Assembly: GCA_038277395.1 (NCBI GenBank)
Contig: CM076189.1
Span: 212,266,011 to 212,330,010 of the forward strand
Source: Dryocosmus kuriphilus
Taxonomy: Eukaryota; Arthropoda; Insecta; Hymenoptera; Cynipidae
Length of the DNA stretch: 64,000 nucleotides
Reading direction: 5' to 3'
Shown: in pieces, positions 10,527 to 21,029 of the stretch
Position numbering within the stretch: the first letter of the stretch is position 1
Layout: every line of letters starts with the position of its first letter
Translations under genes and position numbers: made by a program
Notes under the pieces: model-generated
The model's database searches: none
Seen by the model: only the letters and a program-made list of their open reading frames with translations
Told to the model about the DNA's origin: nothing

Positions 10527-11950
10527 TCGTTGATTCAGTGATACATTTTTTTCTGTATTATAGAAAAAATTATGTAAAAAAGCACGAGTCTTTTATACAT
10601 TAAAATAATTTTTGTGCTTGGGAATTTTAAAACGTCTTATGAAAATATTCTATATGAAACACTAATAGAAACAATAGAAAACGTATACATATTTGTTTAC
10701 GCCATCAGTGAGAGATCCACATATATCAGTTGCTGTAATCGCATGTTTTGTGTAACACTTGATTTCATTACTATAGAAATATTTAAGAGGAAAACAATAC
10801 GCAATCGGACAATAAATTATTTCCGCTCTTCAGTCCTTGAAGCAGTTTCTTTGCTCAACATTCTTAAATGATTACCACAGACATGATTTTTGAAATGGGT
10901 TATTTTCCTACTAATTTTGACGACTCTATGTAATGTACATTTTCGTTTGAATTGAATTTAAAAAAAAAAAATTCGGTTTATAAATTTCAAAAAATTGGGA
11001 ATTTATAGAAGAACTTTGCATTATTCAGCGTCTAAAAGATGCGTTTTGTTTTATCAGGAATTAAAAGTATAAACGAAATTTAAATATCAATTAGTCGAAT
11101 GTTACCGGCATCATGTATCAGTCGTTTCAAAGTGACTTATCGCTTCATTCAGCAATATTGACTGGTTCATTAGCTAAAGGGATTATTTTGTTAGCAGAAA
11201 TGTCAGACTATTCAGTAAAAAAATGTTTGGTAATTTAAATCAGGAAAATTTCTACTGATTTAAATTTAGAGTATATGATGAAACGAAAATTTGAATAAAG
11301 TCATAATATATTAACATATGCTCACAGTTTAAACAAAGATTTCAACAAAACAGATTTTTTTAATTCAGCGTTATCTATGTCAAGGCTTCAAATCAATCTT
11401 GTTATTAAAAAAATTTTAATTATAAAACAAATTTATAATCCAAATAGTTTAAATTCATACCAAAAATTCAGTTACAATTAATTGTGAGTAATTTTCAAAG
11501 CTTTTCCTTTACTGTTATTAAGGTAAACTTTAGCAATTAATCTCTGCATTATAAATTAAGATTAATTTCAGAACAATATCGCTTGCTATCTTAAAACTTT
11601 TGTACATCAGCGAGACAAAACTCCCTTCCTTGGGTGTAATCCTGATCCCGGAAGCGATTTCAGACATTGTTTTCGTTTTCTTGAGAAAATCCGAAATACA
11701 GTTTCTCATAGCCTTATATTTCTAGCAAGTCCGGTAATTTTGTCCTAAATTTATTTCATTCTCTCTCTTTTTGTTTTGGCAGCGCATCATATAATTTTTT
11801 GAGCCTTTACAAACTGAAAGATGTGCAAATCTTGCGACTTTGAAATACACCAACACTGGTAAGAAATTTAATTGCAATTATTACTTTTATTTTTAACATA
11901 TTATAACTATTAAAAAATTATTGTATGCTGTTATTTTCAGTGTAAAAGAA
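10527..11950. repeat. Block A distal region, non-coding
   Basis: Sequence after the mariner aligns with block C in two pieces (about 43985-44090 and 46480-47130) once C's own insertions are removed. Examples are TGTTTACGC(C/T)ATCAGTGAGA and GAATGTTACCGG(C/T)(A/G)TCATGTATCAG. No plausible gene is seen; the open frame at 10614-10871 is interrupted in block C. Confidence 0.65.
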
Positions 11951-13520
11951 TTAACTCCGGGATCCCACCATAGCCTCATTTGAAGACTGAAGTAAATCAA
12001 TTTTTAGATTTGTAGACATTAAACTTCAATAGTAATTGTTAATGCTATAAATAAATTTGGTCAACAAATGAATATTGAATAATTTTGCAAGCACGAATTT
12101 TCATAAAAACAACCCTTAAAGAGCAAAATCGACCCCGTTCAAAAAAATTCGATTTTTCACAAAATGAATTACACTATATTCTTGGGCTTTTTTTGCGATC
12201 CTCAAAAATACCAACTCCGATTTTTGGTCTCCAACGCTGAACGTCAAAAACCACCCTATCTATACAGAATAGACATCCGAATTTCCCGCTTGTTGACTTT
12301 ATTTATTTAAAATAATGTTTTGCATTAAAACAATCAAAAACCGCTTTCCTCAGGTTTATGGGGAACTTAATACTGAAAAATTAAAAAAAAATAAGATATT
12401 GTGACCTGTAGCTTATTTTTTCCGCGAAAATTCATTTCTGGACCACTATGGGGTCTCAGCGTAAAATTCAACGCGTATATTATATTATTAGATAATATTT
12501 CTGACACAGAAATGTTATTCTCATATAGAATGTATTATCGACAATTATTTAAAAACATTTAACGACATTTAACAACAGGATTTTTTAGACAATAAGAGTT
12601 TCAAATTCTCCAATTTAGGTGGCCATAACAGCTACACGTGTGACTAAGGCGGCTAAAAATACCAACTCTGATTTTTGGGCTCCAACCCTTAACGTCAAAA
12701 ACCACCCCGTCTCTACAGCATAAACTTGACTTTTGGCGAAAAATTTGCGACAATTAAAAAAGTTCAAACGTTAGAATTTTTCAATTCTGTTTATCTATTT
12801 TTCAATTTTACTTAAAATGATGTAAGGTGAAAGATTTAAGAAAATTGTGATTTATTCTATTCTTTTTTTAACCAATTTGCTTTTTCTATTTATTCTGCAT
12901 CTTCTGATTTTTCTCTTCCGGATCTAAAATATGGAAAGTAAATCTAGATAATTTGATAACAGAAAAAATTTAAACTATAATAGTTTTACTTTTAAATTTG
13001 AATTTTTTCTTTTTAATTATAAAAAGTTTTTTGATCGTTTAATTAGAACTCAACAAAAGTTAAAATTATATTTTTTTTAGAAAGAAACAGTCGGAAATAA
13101 TAATTAAATCTCTTCAAGGCAAATTAATCATAATTTTATCAAATTTCTTATCTACCTGTTTCTCCATTCGAGGCCACCTGTTTTTCAATAATTTTAGACG
13201 ATTCGAAAGAATAAAATACTTTTGAGTATTTTTTACGTATTTCAAAAGATATTAAGGAATTAAAAAAATTTCAGTGAATTTTAAAGATTTTAAGTTATTT
13301 TAAAAGACTCGAAAAAATTACAATAGATTCAAAACTATTTCTTCGAATTTCAAGGAATTTAGTAAGATTTCGAAATATCTTAAGATATTTTGGAGTATTT
13401 CAATGATTTCCAAGCATTTCAAAAGATTTTAAGATATTCCAAGACCTTTTGAAGGACTTCCACGGATCTTAAGGCTTTTCAAAGGAGTTTACGAGATTTC
13501 AAGATAACTAAAATGTTTTC
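11951..13520. repeat. AT-rich dispersed repeat with imperfect short-period tandem tail
   Basis: The region 12120-12830 is related to 30790-31800 and 52440-53000 (shared words such as TCTTGGGCTTTTTTTG, TACACGTGTG and CAATTTAGGTGGCCAT). From 13190 to 13520 it becomes a degenerate run of TTTCAAGGAATTT-like words with a period around 11-12. No coding capacity is seen. Confidence 0.65.
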
Positions 13521-14648
13521 AGTCAGAGGAGAGTACCCTCAAGTGGATAGATTCCTCAACTCAACAACTGAATAATGCGTAAAATAACATTATATTTGAA
13601 TTAAACTAACTGTAATATTTTTTTATAAGTAAAATTATGCAAAAGAGATTGTAACATAATGTGTTTATCACTTACTTGTCACTAAATTAAAAAATTTTAA
13701 AGATGTGCTTTCTGGATGGCGAAGTGGCTTTTATCCTCTGGAAATTTTTAAATTTTTACTGAGATAAAGATTCCTGAATCCTTTTTCTTTGTTCCTTGTA
13801 TTCGCAGGACACTTGAATTTAAAAATTTCAACAGAAGGAGTCTTCTGATTTTGTGTAACAATGTAATTATATGTTTTTATTCGCAGCGTCATGTGTCTTG
13901 ACCTGGATAATTCGTGAAAGTTTAGATTTGTATGCTGAAGTGATTTTTTTTTATGTTGGTTTGACTGAGTGTTACGAACTAAAAAGTCAGAAACAAATCA
14001 ACATATACCAATGTGTAATTATAACTTTGCAGATGATACAAATTCTGTAATTTGGATAGAATTCGAAAGTGGAAGGAGGTGTGACAATTTATGACCTGTC
14101 AATTAAAAATATTGCCAATGACCTCGCGCGGAAAAAAATTCTTACAATCGGTCCAAGTTCGTTTTGACAAATTTCTTGTATTTTTATGAACTCCAATATA
14201 AATTCATGTTTTTCAAGTTCACTAAGTCAAGTTCTTCAAGTTTGATTTATCTTTGAAATTTATTATGCAACTATTTAAATAAGCCATTATTGAATTTAGA
14301 TTTTATAGTGTTTTTTAAGTCACTGAATAGTTTGGTCGTTCTAAGTTTGAAAGAGAATTATTTAGATTAACGAAAACTGATGAAATATAAATTTTCATGG
14401 AAGGTCGAGTGAAGCTTTTATGCACTGTCACCAAAAGTATAAACCTAGATGACTTTAGAAAATTTGAAGGACAAGAAAACACAAAAGGTATTAAGCGTTA
14501 TTGTTTTCATCTAATTTTTCACTCTGTGCCTTGCGTAAGTACCTTGAGCATCCAGTACCTATATATATATTAGCGAGTGAATTTCTGAAAAAGTGTCAGG
14601 TACCCTCTACGAAATTCTGAGAGTCAACTGAACCTGTATAAAAAGAAA
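13521..14648 (+). repeat. Block B upstream region (inverted relative to A, C, D)
   Basis: This stretch aligns, in opposite orientation, with the upstream flanks of genes A, C and D. 13540-13700 matches 8030-8170 and 47210-47310, and 14220-14400 matches the complement of 8220-8370 and 41290-41440. A TATA-like run TATATATATA sits at 14560-14571 before exon 1 of gene B. No other gene is seen. Confidence 0.65.
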
Positions 14649-15147
14649 GTGGGTTCCCTTTTCGGTACCTTTGTAATCTTCTTGCTTTTCTTCAATTACC
14701 TCGGCAAGTATAATAATAATTATTATTATTTTGATACTTGACAAAATGCGATGCTGTCAACATCTATAAATAATTTAGATCAGATGTCAAGAGTTCTGTG
14801 TGCCAGCAGATTTTTCTCATGAAATGTAGTTTTTGCTTATAACCTATCAGTAATCAGATATTTTAGGAAAAATGTAATGTTCGAGAATTTTGGTAAAACT
14901 TCCGTACTCGGTCTTTTTCGAAAATGGGGGTTTTTTGTGCTAGAAATGGTTCAAAAGGCCTTCTTTGTGACAAACTTAGATAAAAAAAGAGCGCGAAGGT
15001 TTTTTCAAACCACTTTATTTTATAAACAAATATCGTGAACCTCTTTGAGTTTGACAGCCACTGGTCGGAGCGTGATCGGAACTCCTCGGCTGAACTCGGC
15101 CGTGACCTGTCATTTGTCCGCCATTCATTTGAATCGTTCCAACACGC

Positions 15148-16340
15148 TTGGAAATGCTTTTTTGTTACCATATTCGGCTTAAGACGGTATGAAGGTACCA
15201 CATCATACCTGGCGTCTTAGCGACCCTTGGCTATTGTCTTGCGCTGGATCACCCAGACGATTGAACTCGATGCTCCACGGGGCGCTGAAAATTTTCTTTC
15301 AGATCAGATAGAAGTGCCCAAAATCCCGCGACCCCTTTCCAGCTGGTTTTCTTCCTTTCTCACTGACCTCCATGGTGGTTCATCTTTAATAAACACTGTT
15401 CCGCACCACCATGGAGGTCAGTGATAAAGGGAGAAAACCAGCTGGAGAAGGGGTCGGGGGATGTTGGGTACATCTATCTGATCTGAAAGACACTTGGGAA
15501 TGGGGAAATTTATTCTTAAAAATAAATGTATCATTGAAACGCAGTACAGTAGCATCCGTTGAGAGCCACAGCGCCCCGTCCAGCTTCGAGATCTTCCAGG
15601 CTCGATCGTCTGGGTGATCCAGCGCAAGACAATAGCCAAGGGTCGCTAAGACGCCAGGTATGATGTGGTTCCTTCATACCATATTAAGCCCCCATATTCT
15701 GTTTGGAAAGTGGGAATTATTAGTTTTTACTGAAAAGGTGGTTGGAAATGCTTTTTTGTTACCATATTCGGCTTAAGACGGTATAAAGGTACCACATCAT
15801 ACCTGGCGTCTTAGCGACCCTTGGCTATTGTCTTGCGCTGGATCAACCAGACGATCGAACTCGATGCTCCACGGAGCGCTGTTTCTTTCAGATCAGATAG
15901 AAGTGCCCAAAATCCCACGACCCCCTTTCCAGCTGGGTTTCTCCCTTTCTCACTGACCTCCATGGTGGTTCATCTTTAATAAACACTGTTCAGCAGCACC
16001 ATGGAGGTCAATTAGAAAGGGAAAACCAGCTGAAAAGGGATCGGGGGATGTTGGGTACATCTATCTGATCTGAGAGACACTTGGAAATGGGGAAATTTAT
16101 TCTTAAAAATAAATGTATCACTGAAACGCAATGCAGTAGCATCCGTTTGAGAGCCACAGCGCCCCGTCCAGCTTCGAGATCTTCCAGGCTCGATCGTCTG
16201 GATGATCCAGCGCAAGACAATAGCCAAGGGTCGCTAAGACGCCAGGTATGATGTGGTACCTTCATACCATCTTAAGCGCCATATTCTGTTTGGAAAGTGG
16301 GAATTATTAGTTTTGACTGGAAAGGTGGTTGGAAATATTT
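15148..16340. repeat. Two tandem hairpin units of about 590 bp inside Merlin 2
   Basis: A unit starting TTGGAAATGCTTTTTTGTTA recurs at 15148 and 15742, and degenerately at 16329. Each unit is itself a palindrome: for example 15190-15380 pairs with 15400-15675, meeting at a CCATGGTGGT/ACCACCATGG core near 15370-15415 and 15960-16010. The several 60-110 codon open frames here on both strands come from the repeat and are not conserved proteins. Confidence 0.8.
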
Positions 16341-16739
16341 TTTTGTCTCCATATTATGTTTGGATAGTGGGAATTATTAATTTTGATATAGATGAATGCC
16401 AAAATTTTTTCAGCCAGAACAGAGGTGGCGCCTCTATTCTAAAGACTAACCGAATATTTTAATCGTCCTACAATAGGTGAATTTTGCAGAAGTAAAGTGT
16501 ATTCGTATGACGTCATTCACAACCGTTGTTTATTTAAATGGAGAGTTCTATGATAATAAAAAGCTATCAAGTTTGTGAGTGAATATGTTGTATTTATTGT
16601 GAAAAAAGTGTAAAAATAAAAAAATATACATATAAAAGAAATATTATTTGTTATTCTTTCGTAATTGATGAACACATGTTTGATATTGCCGTAAAAATAT
16701 GGTATATCCTATCAGTGTGATTAGGATATTTTTTTCGAA

Positions 16740-17612
16740 AGGAATATTCGGCCAAATAACCAGCAAAATGTTCTTCTTCCATTCGGCCGTACTTGAGAAT
16801 TGCATTTTTTACATCTCGCAAAGCTCTTCCAATGTTTTACGTGTGAGTTCCTGAATCGGGATCGACGAAGTTTTAGGAATGATTCACGGTCATATGTTTG
16901 AAATTTTCATCTTTTATGCAATCATATGCCCTCCAACAATCCGACATGATCGTGGTGCCCGGGAGGATTCTCTCTTTTATTATTTCGATTAATGTTTCGC
17001 GTGTTCGATCAGGCACCGGAACCATGAAAATTTTTTTCGAGCCTCGTTCGATTCCAACGAAAACCCATTGCCCCTCAATCACTCTACCTCGATTATGCTT
17101 TCTTTTTCCCATTTCTGTTTCATCTATTTCCACAATTAAATTGTTCCCACCTAATTTTTCTGAACTATTCAAAATCGTCCAATCTACATACACCTCACTC
17201 AAATAACTATTCCAATCCATTACAGTTTCAGAGCTCACTCCGAATTTGTGTTGTAAAGACTGGGATTTTGGCGGATTTGTGCAGCACTCAAAAGCCACAC
17301 ATTGACAAATTGTAACTATTGACAAGTGTGAAACGTGGAAAAATGTTCCCACGTGTAAACTTTGTTTTAAACTGCAGGAAGATTTTTTAATTTTTTTACC
17401 AACGGCTTTTTCTTAGCCTTTGGACATTTCCAAAATAAATCAGGACTCAACCTGCATGAAGTTTCACACGTGGGACATTTTTTCTCTTTTAAAAAGACTC
17501 CATGCTCTCTTAAAAATTCTAACAATTCGTCTTCACTTTTTTTAAAAAAAGACGTCAAAGAGAGAATGCATCCCGAGTACTTTGATACGGCCATTTTGTC
17601 AGGGAATTGCAA
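16740..17612 (-). pseudogene. Merlin transposase, decayed
   Basis: Read on the minus strand, the N-terminal piece (17612-17367) has a zinc ribbon (KKCPTCETSC, FWKCPKAKKK). A frame change leads to 17352-16873 with the DDE core: D in LIVEIDETEMGKRKHNRGR and D in GTTIMSDCWRAY. After VNHS there is a TAA, then FVDPDSGTHT, another TAA, and NIGRALRD, where the expected catalytic Glu after NI is Gly. The C-terminal helix region follows to about 16740. With a frameshift, two internal stops and a lost catalytic residue it cannot be active. Confidence 0.85.
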
Positions 17613-18488
17613 TGAAAATTAGGTTGACTAAAAAAAAAAGATATCAAAGAAAATTAATTTTAAAAGTACCAAAATCGAGAATAGAAGTGGAGAATACACA
17701 ATTTACTCACATACAGATGAATGCCGTTCGAATATAATAAAAAATTTATCAACACACGATAGTCCCTTTCATTTTAACACAGGAATAATCAATATTCAAT
17801 GTAAATTATTGTTAAAAAACTTTAAAGCGTGTTAGAGCGATTCAAACAAGTCGCAGGCAAATGATCGGACACGGCCGAGTTCAGCCGAGCAGTTCCGATC
17901 GCGCTCCGACCAGTGGCTGTCAAACTCAAAGAGGTTAGTTCACGATATTTGTTTATAAAAAAAAAATTGTTTAAAAAAACCTTCCCCGTCATTTCTTCTT
18001 CTAAGTTTTTCACAAAGAAGGCCTTTTGAGCCATTTTCTGCAACAAAAAAAAAACCCCATTTTCGAAAAAGACCGAGTACGGAAATTTTACCAGAATTTT
18101 TATTAATGACCGATAACGAGTAATTCACTCAAGCGATTTTACTCGCTCTTTTACTCATTATGATTTTACTATTTTCAAATATATTTTTAACATTGAAAAT
18201 TCATCAATCTCGTATATCTTTGGACAGCACTATCATCAGGTAATAACAAGGATGAGAAAAAGACGAAGACTCCGCAACTCCTTCCGAAGAAATTTAAGAT
18301 TCCTGGGTCTTCTTCACAATTGAGTATGAGACTTAACAGGGATGGAGATTTGTATCTTTATGATGAGCATAGTAAAAGATTCGTAGATAATATCCAACGT
18401 TTTGATGTAACTGAATATCTAGCTCGCGGTTGTCAGCCGCCTGGGTGTCAGGCTCTTGGGTATCCTGCTACAAGTGGTCCCTATAATA

Positions 18489-19433
18489 CGAGGGCCTACC
18501 CAAAAGAAACCGAACTACTTTTGTACAAAGTTATTATTTTGATTTTTCTACAAAAAACATTTAATCTCCTTCAAAGTACTCTCCATTGGAGACAATACAC
18601 TTATCTAATCTTTTATTCCATTGTTCGAAACATTTTTTAAATTCCTCTTTTGTGATGCTTGACAGCGCCTCCGTCGTTTTTTCCTTCACTTCAGCTACGT
18701 CCGCAAAACGCTTTCCTTTCATGTCCCTTTTCATTCGGGGGAATAAAAAAAAGTCACAGGGGGCTAAATCAGGTGAATAGGGTGGGTGAGGAATAGTGGC
18801 CGTGCTATTTTTGGTCAAAAATCGGCGCACAGAAAGAGCTGTGTGAGCAGGGGCGTTGTCGTGGTGGAAAAACCAGTCCCCCGACTGCCACAAATCAGGC
18901 CTTTTCCGTCGTAAACTGTTGCGCAATCTTTTCAAGACTTCCAGGTAAAATGCCTGATTAACTTTTTCGATGGTCCTTCGTCGATCTTCCAGGATGATTT
19001 CACGAATTTTTTCAACATTTTCGTCGGTTCGGGCCGTCGAAGGACGTCCAGAGCGAGGTTGATCGTCAATTGACATTTCCCCACTTTTAAAACGAGAAAA
19101 CCACTCGAACACTTGAGTTTTTCCCATAGCATCATCCTTGTAGGCCGTTTTTAACATTTGAAGAGTTTCTGTGCCCGTTTTCCCGAGCAGGAAGCAAAAC
19201 CTCACGTTGGCACGCTGATCACGAAAATCAACCATCACAAAAAACGACGAGCGCGCAAAGCAACAGTCACAAAAAAAAAAATTACACACACCAAATGCAA
19301 CCTTACACAGTGATAGCAGTTGGCATACTAACTGGTGAAAAGTGCCTCTACATGCACCTACCGGCAAAAACCCGGTACTACAACAACTCCGCTCCCCACA
19401 ACATCAGTTCGGTTTCTTTTGGTTAGGCCCTCG
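18489..19433 (-). mobile_element. mariner element 2 in exon 2 of gene B
   Basis: The ends CGAGGGCCTA and TAGGCCCTCG are inverted repeats continuing into AAAAGAAACCGAAC on both sides. TA is duplicated at 18487-18488 and 19434-19435. Removing the 945-bp element plus one TA restores the exon relative to copies C and D. It is shorter than a full mariner, with the deletion inside the transposase. Confidence 0.92.
18561..19235 (-). CDS. mariner transposase with in-frame internal deletion
   Basis: A 224-codon frame starts at MVDFRDQRANVRFCFLLGKT and ends EYFEGD, the usual mariner C-terminus; a full-length mariner protein is about 340-350 aa. The N-terminal DNA-binding half has the DDQPRSGRPSTARTDENVE linker. 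The C-terminal half has WFFHHDNAPAHTA (second catalytic D) and SPDLAPCDFFLFPRMKRDMK (third D, DD34D spacing). About 120 residues between KVN and QAFYLEV, including the first catalytic D, are missing without breaking the frame. The product could still bind DNA or dimerise but not cut. It is more likely a passive deletion derivative than a functional gene. Confidence 0.8.
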   Translation of the reverse strand: MVDFRDQRANVRFCFLLGKTGTETLQMLKTAYKDDAMGKTQVFEWFSRFKSGEMSIDDQPRSGRPSTARTDENVEKIREIILEDRRRTIEKVNQAFYLEVLKRLRNSLRRKRPDLWQSGDWFFHHDNAPAHTALSVRRFLTKNSTATIPHPPYSPDLAPCDFFLFPRMKRDMKGKRFADVAEVKEKTTEALSSITKEEFKKCFEQWNKRLDKCIVSNGEYFEGD

Positions 19434-19606
19434 TACATATGAACCTTCACAAGTTCCTGAGATTCCTGTATATAGGCCTACAAATGGTCCCGCCAATACA
19501 TATGGACCTACAATCGACGTTGTGGTGCCTGTAAATCCCCAAGATTCAGTAGGCCATGAATCTCACGCTTTGAATCACCAAGATTACAACCAATATCTTC
19601 ATCATT

Positions 19607-19780
19607 CTGGAGGTTTTAGATCTTCTGGCTCTGCGCATGAAAACCAATACTGTCAGCTATATAAGACATCTATAATGAATAACAACTATAATTGTTATTC
19701 AATATAGTTGTCTTATTTAGCGGAAGGTATTGGTTTTCATGCGCAGAGCCAGAAGATCTGAAACCTCCGGAATGATTGAT
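19607..19780. repeat. Short inverted duplication of the gene B 3' end
   Basis: The last coding stretch of gene B (about 19607-19670, including CTTCTGGCTCTGCGCATGAA) is followed after a spacer by its reverse complement (about 19715-19780), after which the normal block 3' flank resumes. This is a local palindromic duplication of under 100 bp, not a separate gene copy. Confidence 0.75.
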
Positions 19781-21029
19781 AATTATCAATTATATATAGC
19801 AATAGTGCCGCGCAAGTGCGTTTTTACATTTGGTATATTTTTTGGTTGAGATAAAAATAATAATACCTGTGCTCATGGCAATCAACAACTTTAAATGCGT
19901 TTTTCCGAAAAAACTTATGTTTTTATGTAAGTTTCTTTGAAATAAAGACATCATTTACCGAAAATATTGTACTTGTGCTATTTTTTTCAATCAACTTTGT
20001 TTACTGTAATATAGGAAAAGCCTTGAAAAATTTGTGTTTAATTTTTTCAATCATCTGTTCATAATAATTGTTGTACACGCAAAACATAAATCAGTAAAAA
20101 ATTATATGATCAATTCATACATTTACACACATTTTCACTGAATAATCAGTCGTTTCTACAAATAAAATAATCGGTTTAGTAAACTATTCAGTCAATATTG
20201 CTTTAATTCTTCGTAAAACAAAAAGAATTTTGTTAAGGTTTTTTAATTTAAAATTCTTCTAAATTTCCAATTATTTGAAATATAGAAACTATAATTTTGA
20301 ATCCTTCCAAATTTATAGAATATCATATTTGAATTGTTTACAATTTATCTAAGTTCATAAAAATCCAATTCAAAGGAGAATGTCCGCTACAGAGAGAATA
20401 GCAAACATTATTAGAAACATAGCCTGTATTGAAAATCATGCCTTTTAATAACTGCTTCAAGTATTTTTAAGCCATTTAATGGTTTGGTAGTTCGTAAACT
20501 TTAAAATAATTATTGTTTACAGGGAGAGGCATTATTAAAAATACCGAAAACTAATGTTACCTGAATTTTGATAAAAAATTCAGTTAAGCCTTTATGCCTT
20601 GTCGTAACTTTAGAAAATTGTAAAAAATTCTAAGGGAAAGAACAAATAATATACTTTTAATTAGTTTCAAAACTAGAAGTTTTTCAAACCTAAATTTTAA
20701 ATAAAAAATTCTTAGGTTTTTTTAGCGAAAAAAAAATATTAGGAATAAATGCTACATGCTGGTAATTATTTATGATTGTTAAGCAAACTAACTGCTTCAA
20801 GGAATGAAAAGTGACATATCTTGAGATAATTCAACCTTGTACATCAACAACACTCTTTTTATGATAACTCGAAAAAAATTGAGCCAGGGTCACAAAATAT
20901 AGAGAGATTATAGTACCAAATGATATCCATTACAGATTAAGTTTAGAGTTGGATCATATGAGAATCATTGAACCGCCGCACAGTGGCCGAAAATGGACAA
21001 GAATCTGGTGACAGCTCAATTCTTTATGA
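19781..21029 (+). repeat. Block B 3' flank and unassigned sequence
   Basis: 19781-20640 is the inverted counterpart of 5420-6260 and matches blocks C and D as well. From 20640 to 21029 I see only AT-rich sequence without coding signal. Confidence 0.6.

Larger units (their letters stand above)
14892..18092 (-). mobile_element. Merlin-type DNA transposon 2 in the intron of gene B
   Basis: The element has inverted ends starting GGTAAAACTTCCGTACTCGG (14892) and the complement ending at 18092. Similarity between the arms runs about 260 bp inward (14892-15150 and 17830-18092). A perfect 8-bp target duplication AGAATTTT flanks it (14884-14891; 18093-18100); alignment with the uninterrupted introns of copies C and D confirms the junctions. 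It carries a dead Merlin transposase on the minus strand (16740-17612) and a tandem pair of hairpins (15148-16340). An 8-bp duplication and GG-starting termini fit the Merlin superfamily. Confidence 0.9.
14649..19707 (+). pseudogene. Secreted Pro/Tyr-rich protein, copy B (pseudogene)
   Basis: This is the fourth member of the family, read on the plus strand and broken several ways. Exon 1 (14649-14703) aligns with the others but its start codon is GTG. Its donor is GC (G|GCAAGT) instead of GT. The intron (14704-18227) contains a 3.2-kb Merlin. Exon 2 starts at 18228 after TTTGGACAG and reads through LSSGNNKDEKK, LNRDGDLYLYDE and GYPATSGPYNT up to 18488, where a mariner interrupts it; it resumes at 19436 with YEPSQVPEIPVYRP, VPVNPQDS and SGSAHEN. 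The normal stop is CAA, so the frame runs on to 19707. A GC donor can be spliced, but the lost ATG plus the mariner make a normal product very unlikely. Confidence 0.85.

Noticed and set aside
15411..16265. Cluster of 60-110 codon frames on both strands
   Set aside because: They fall on duplicated palindromic arms and repeat with them; no domain or consistent start was seen.
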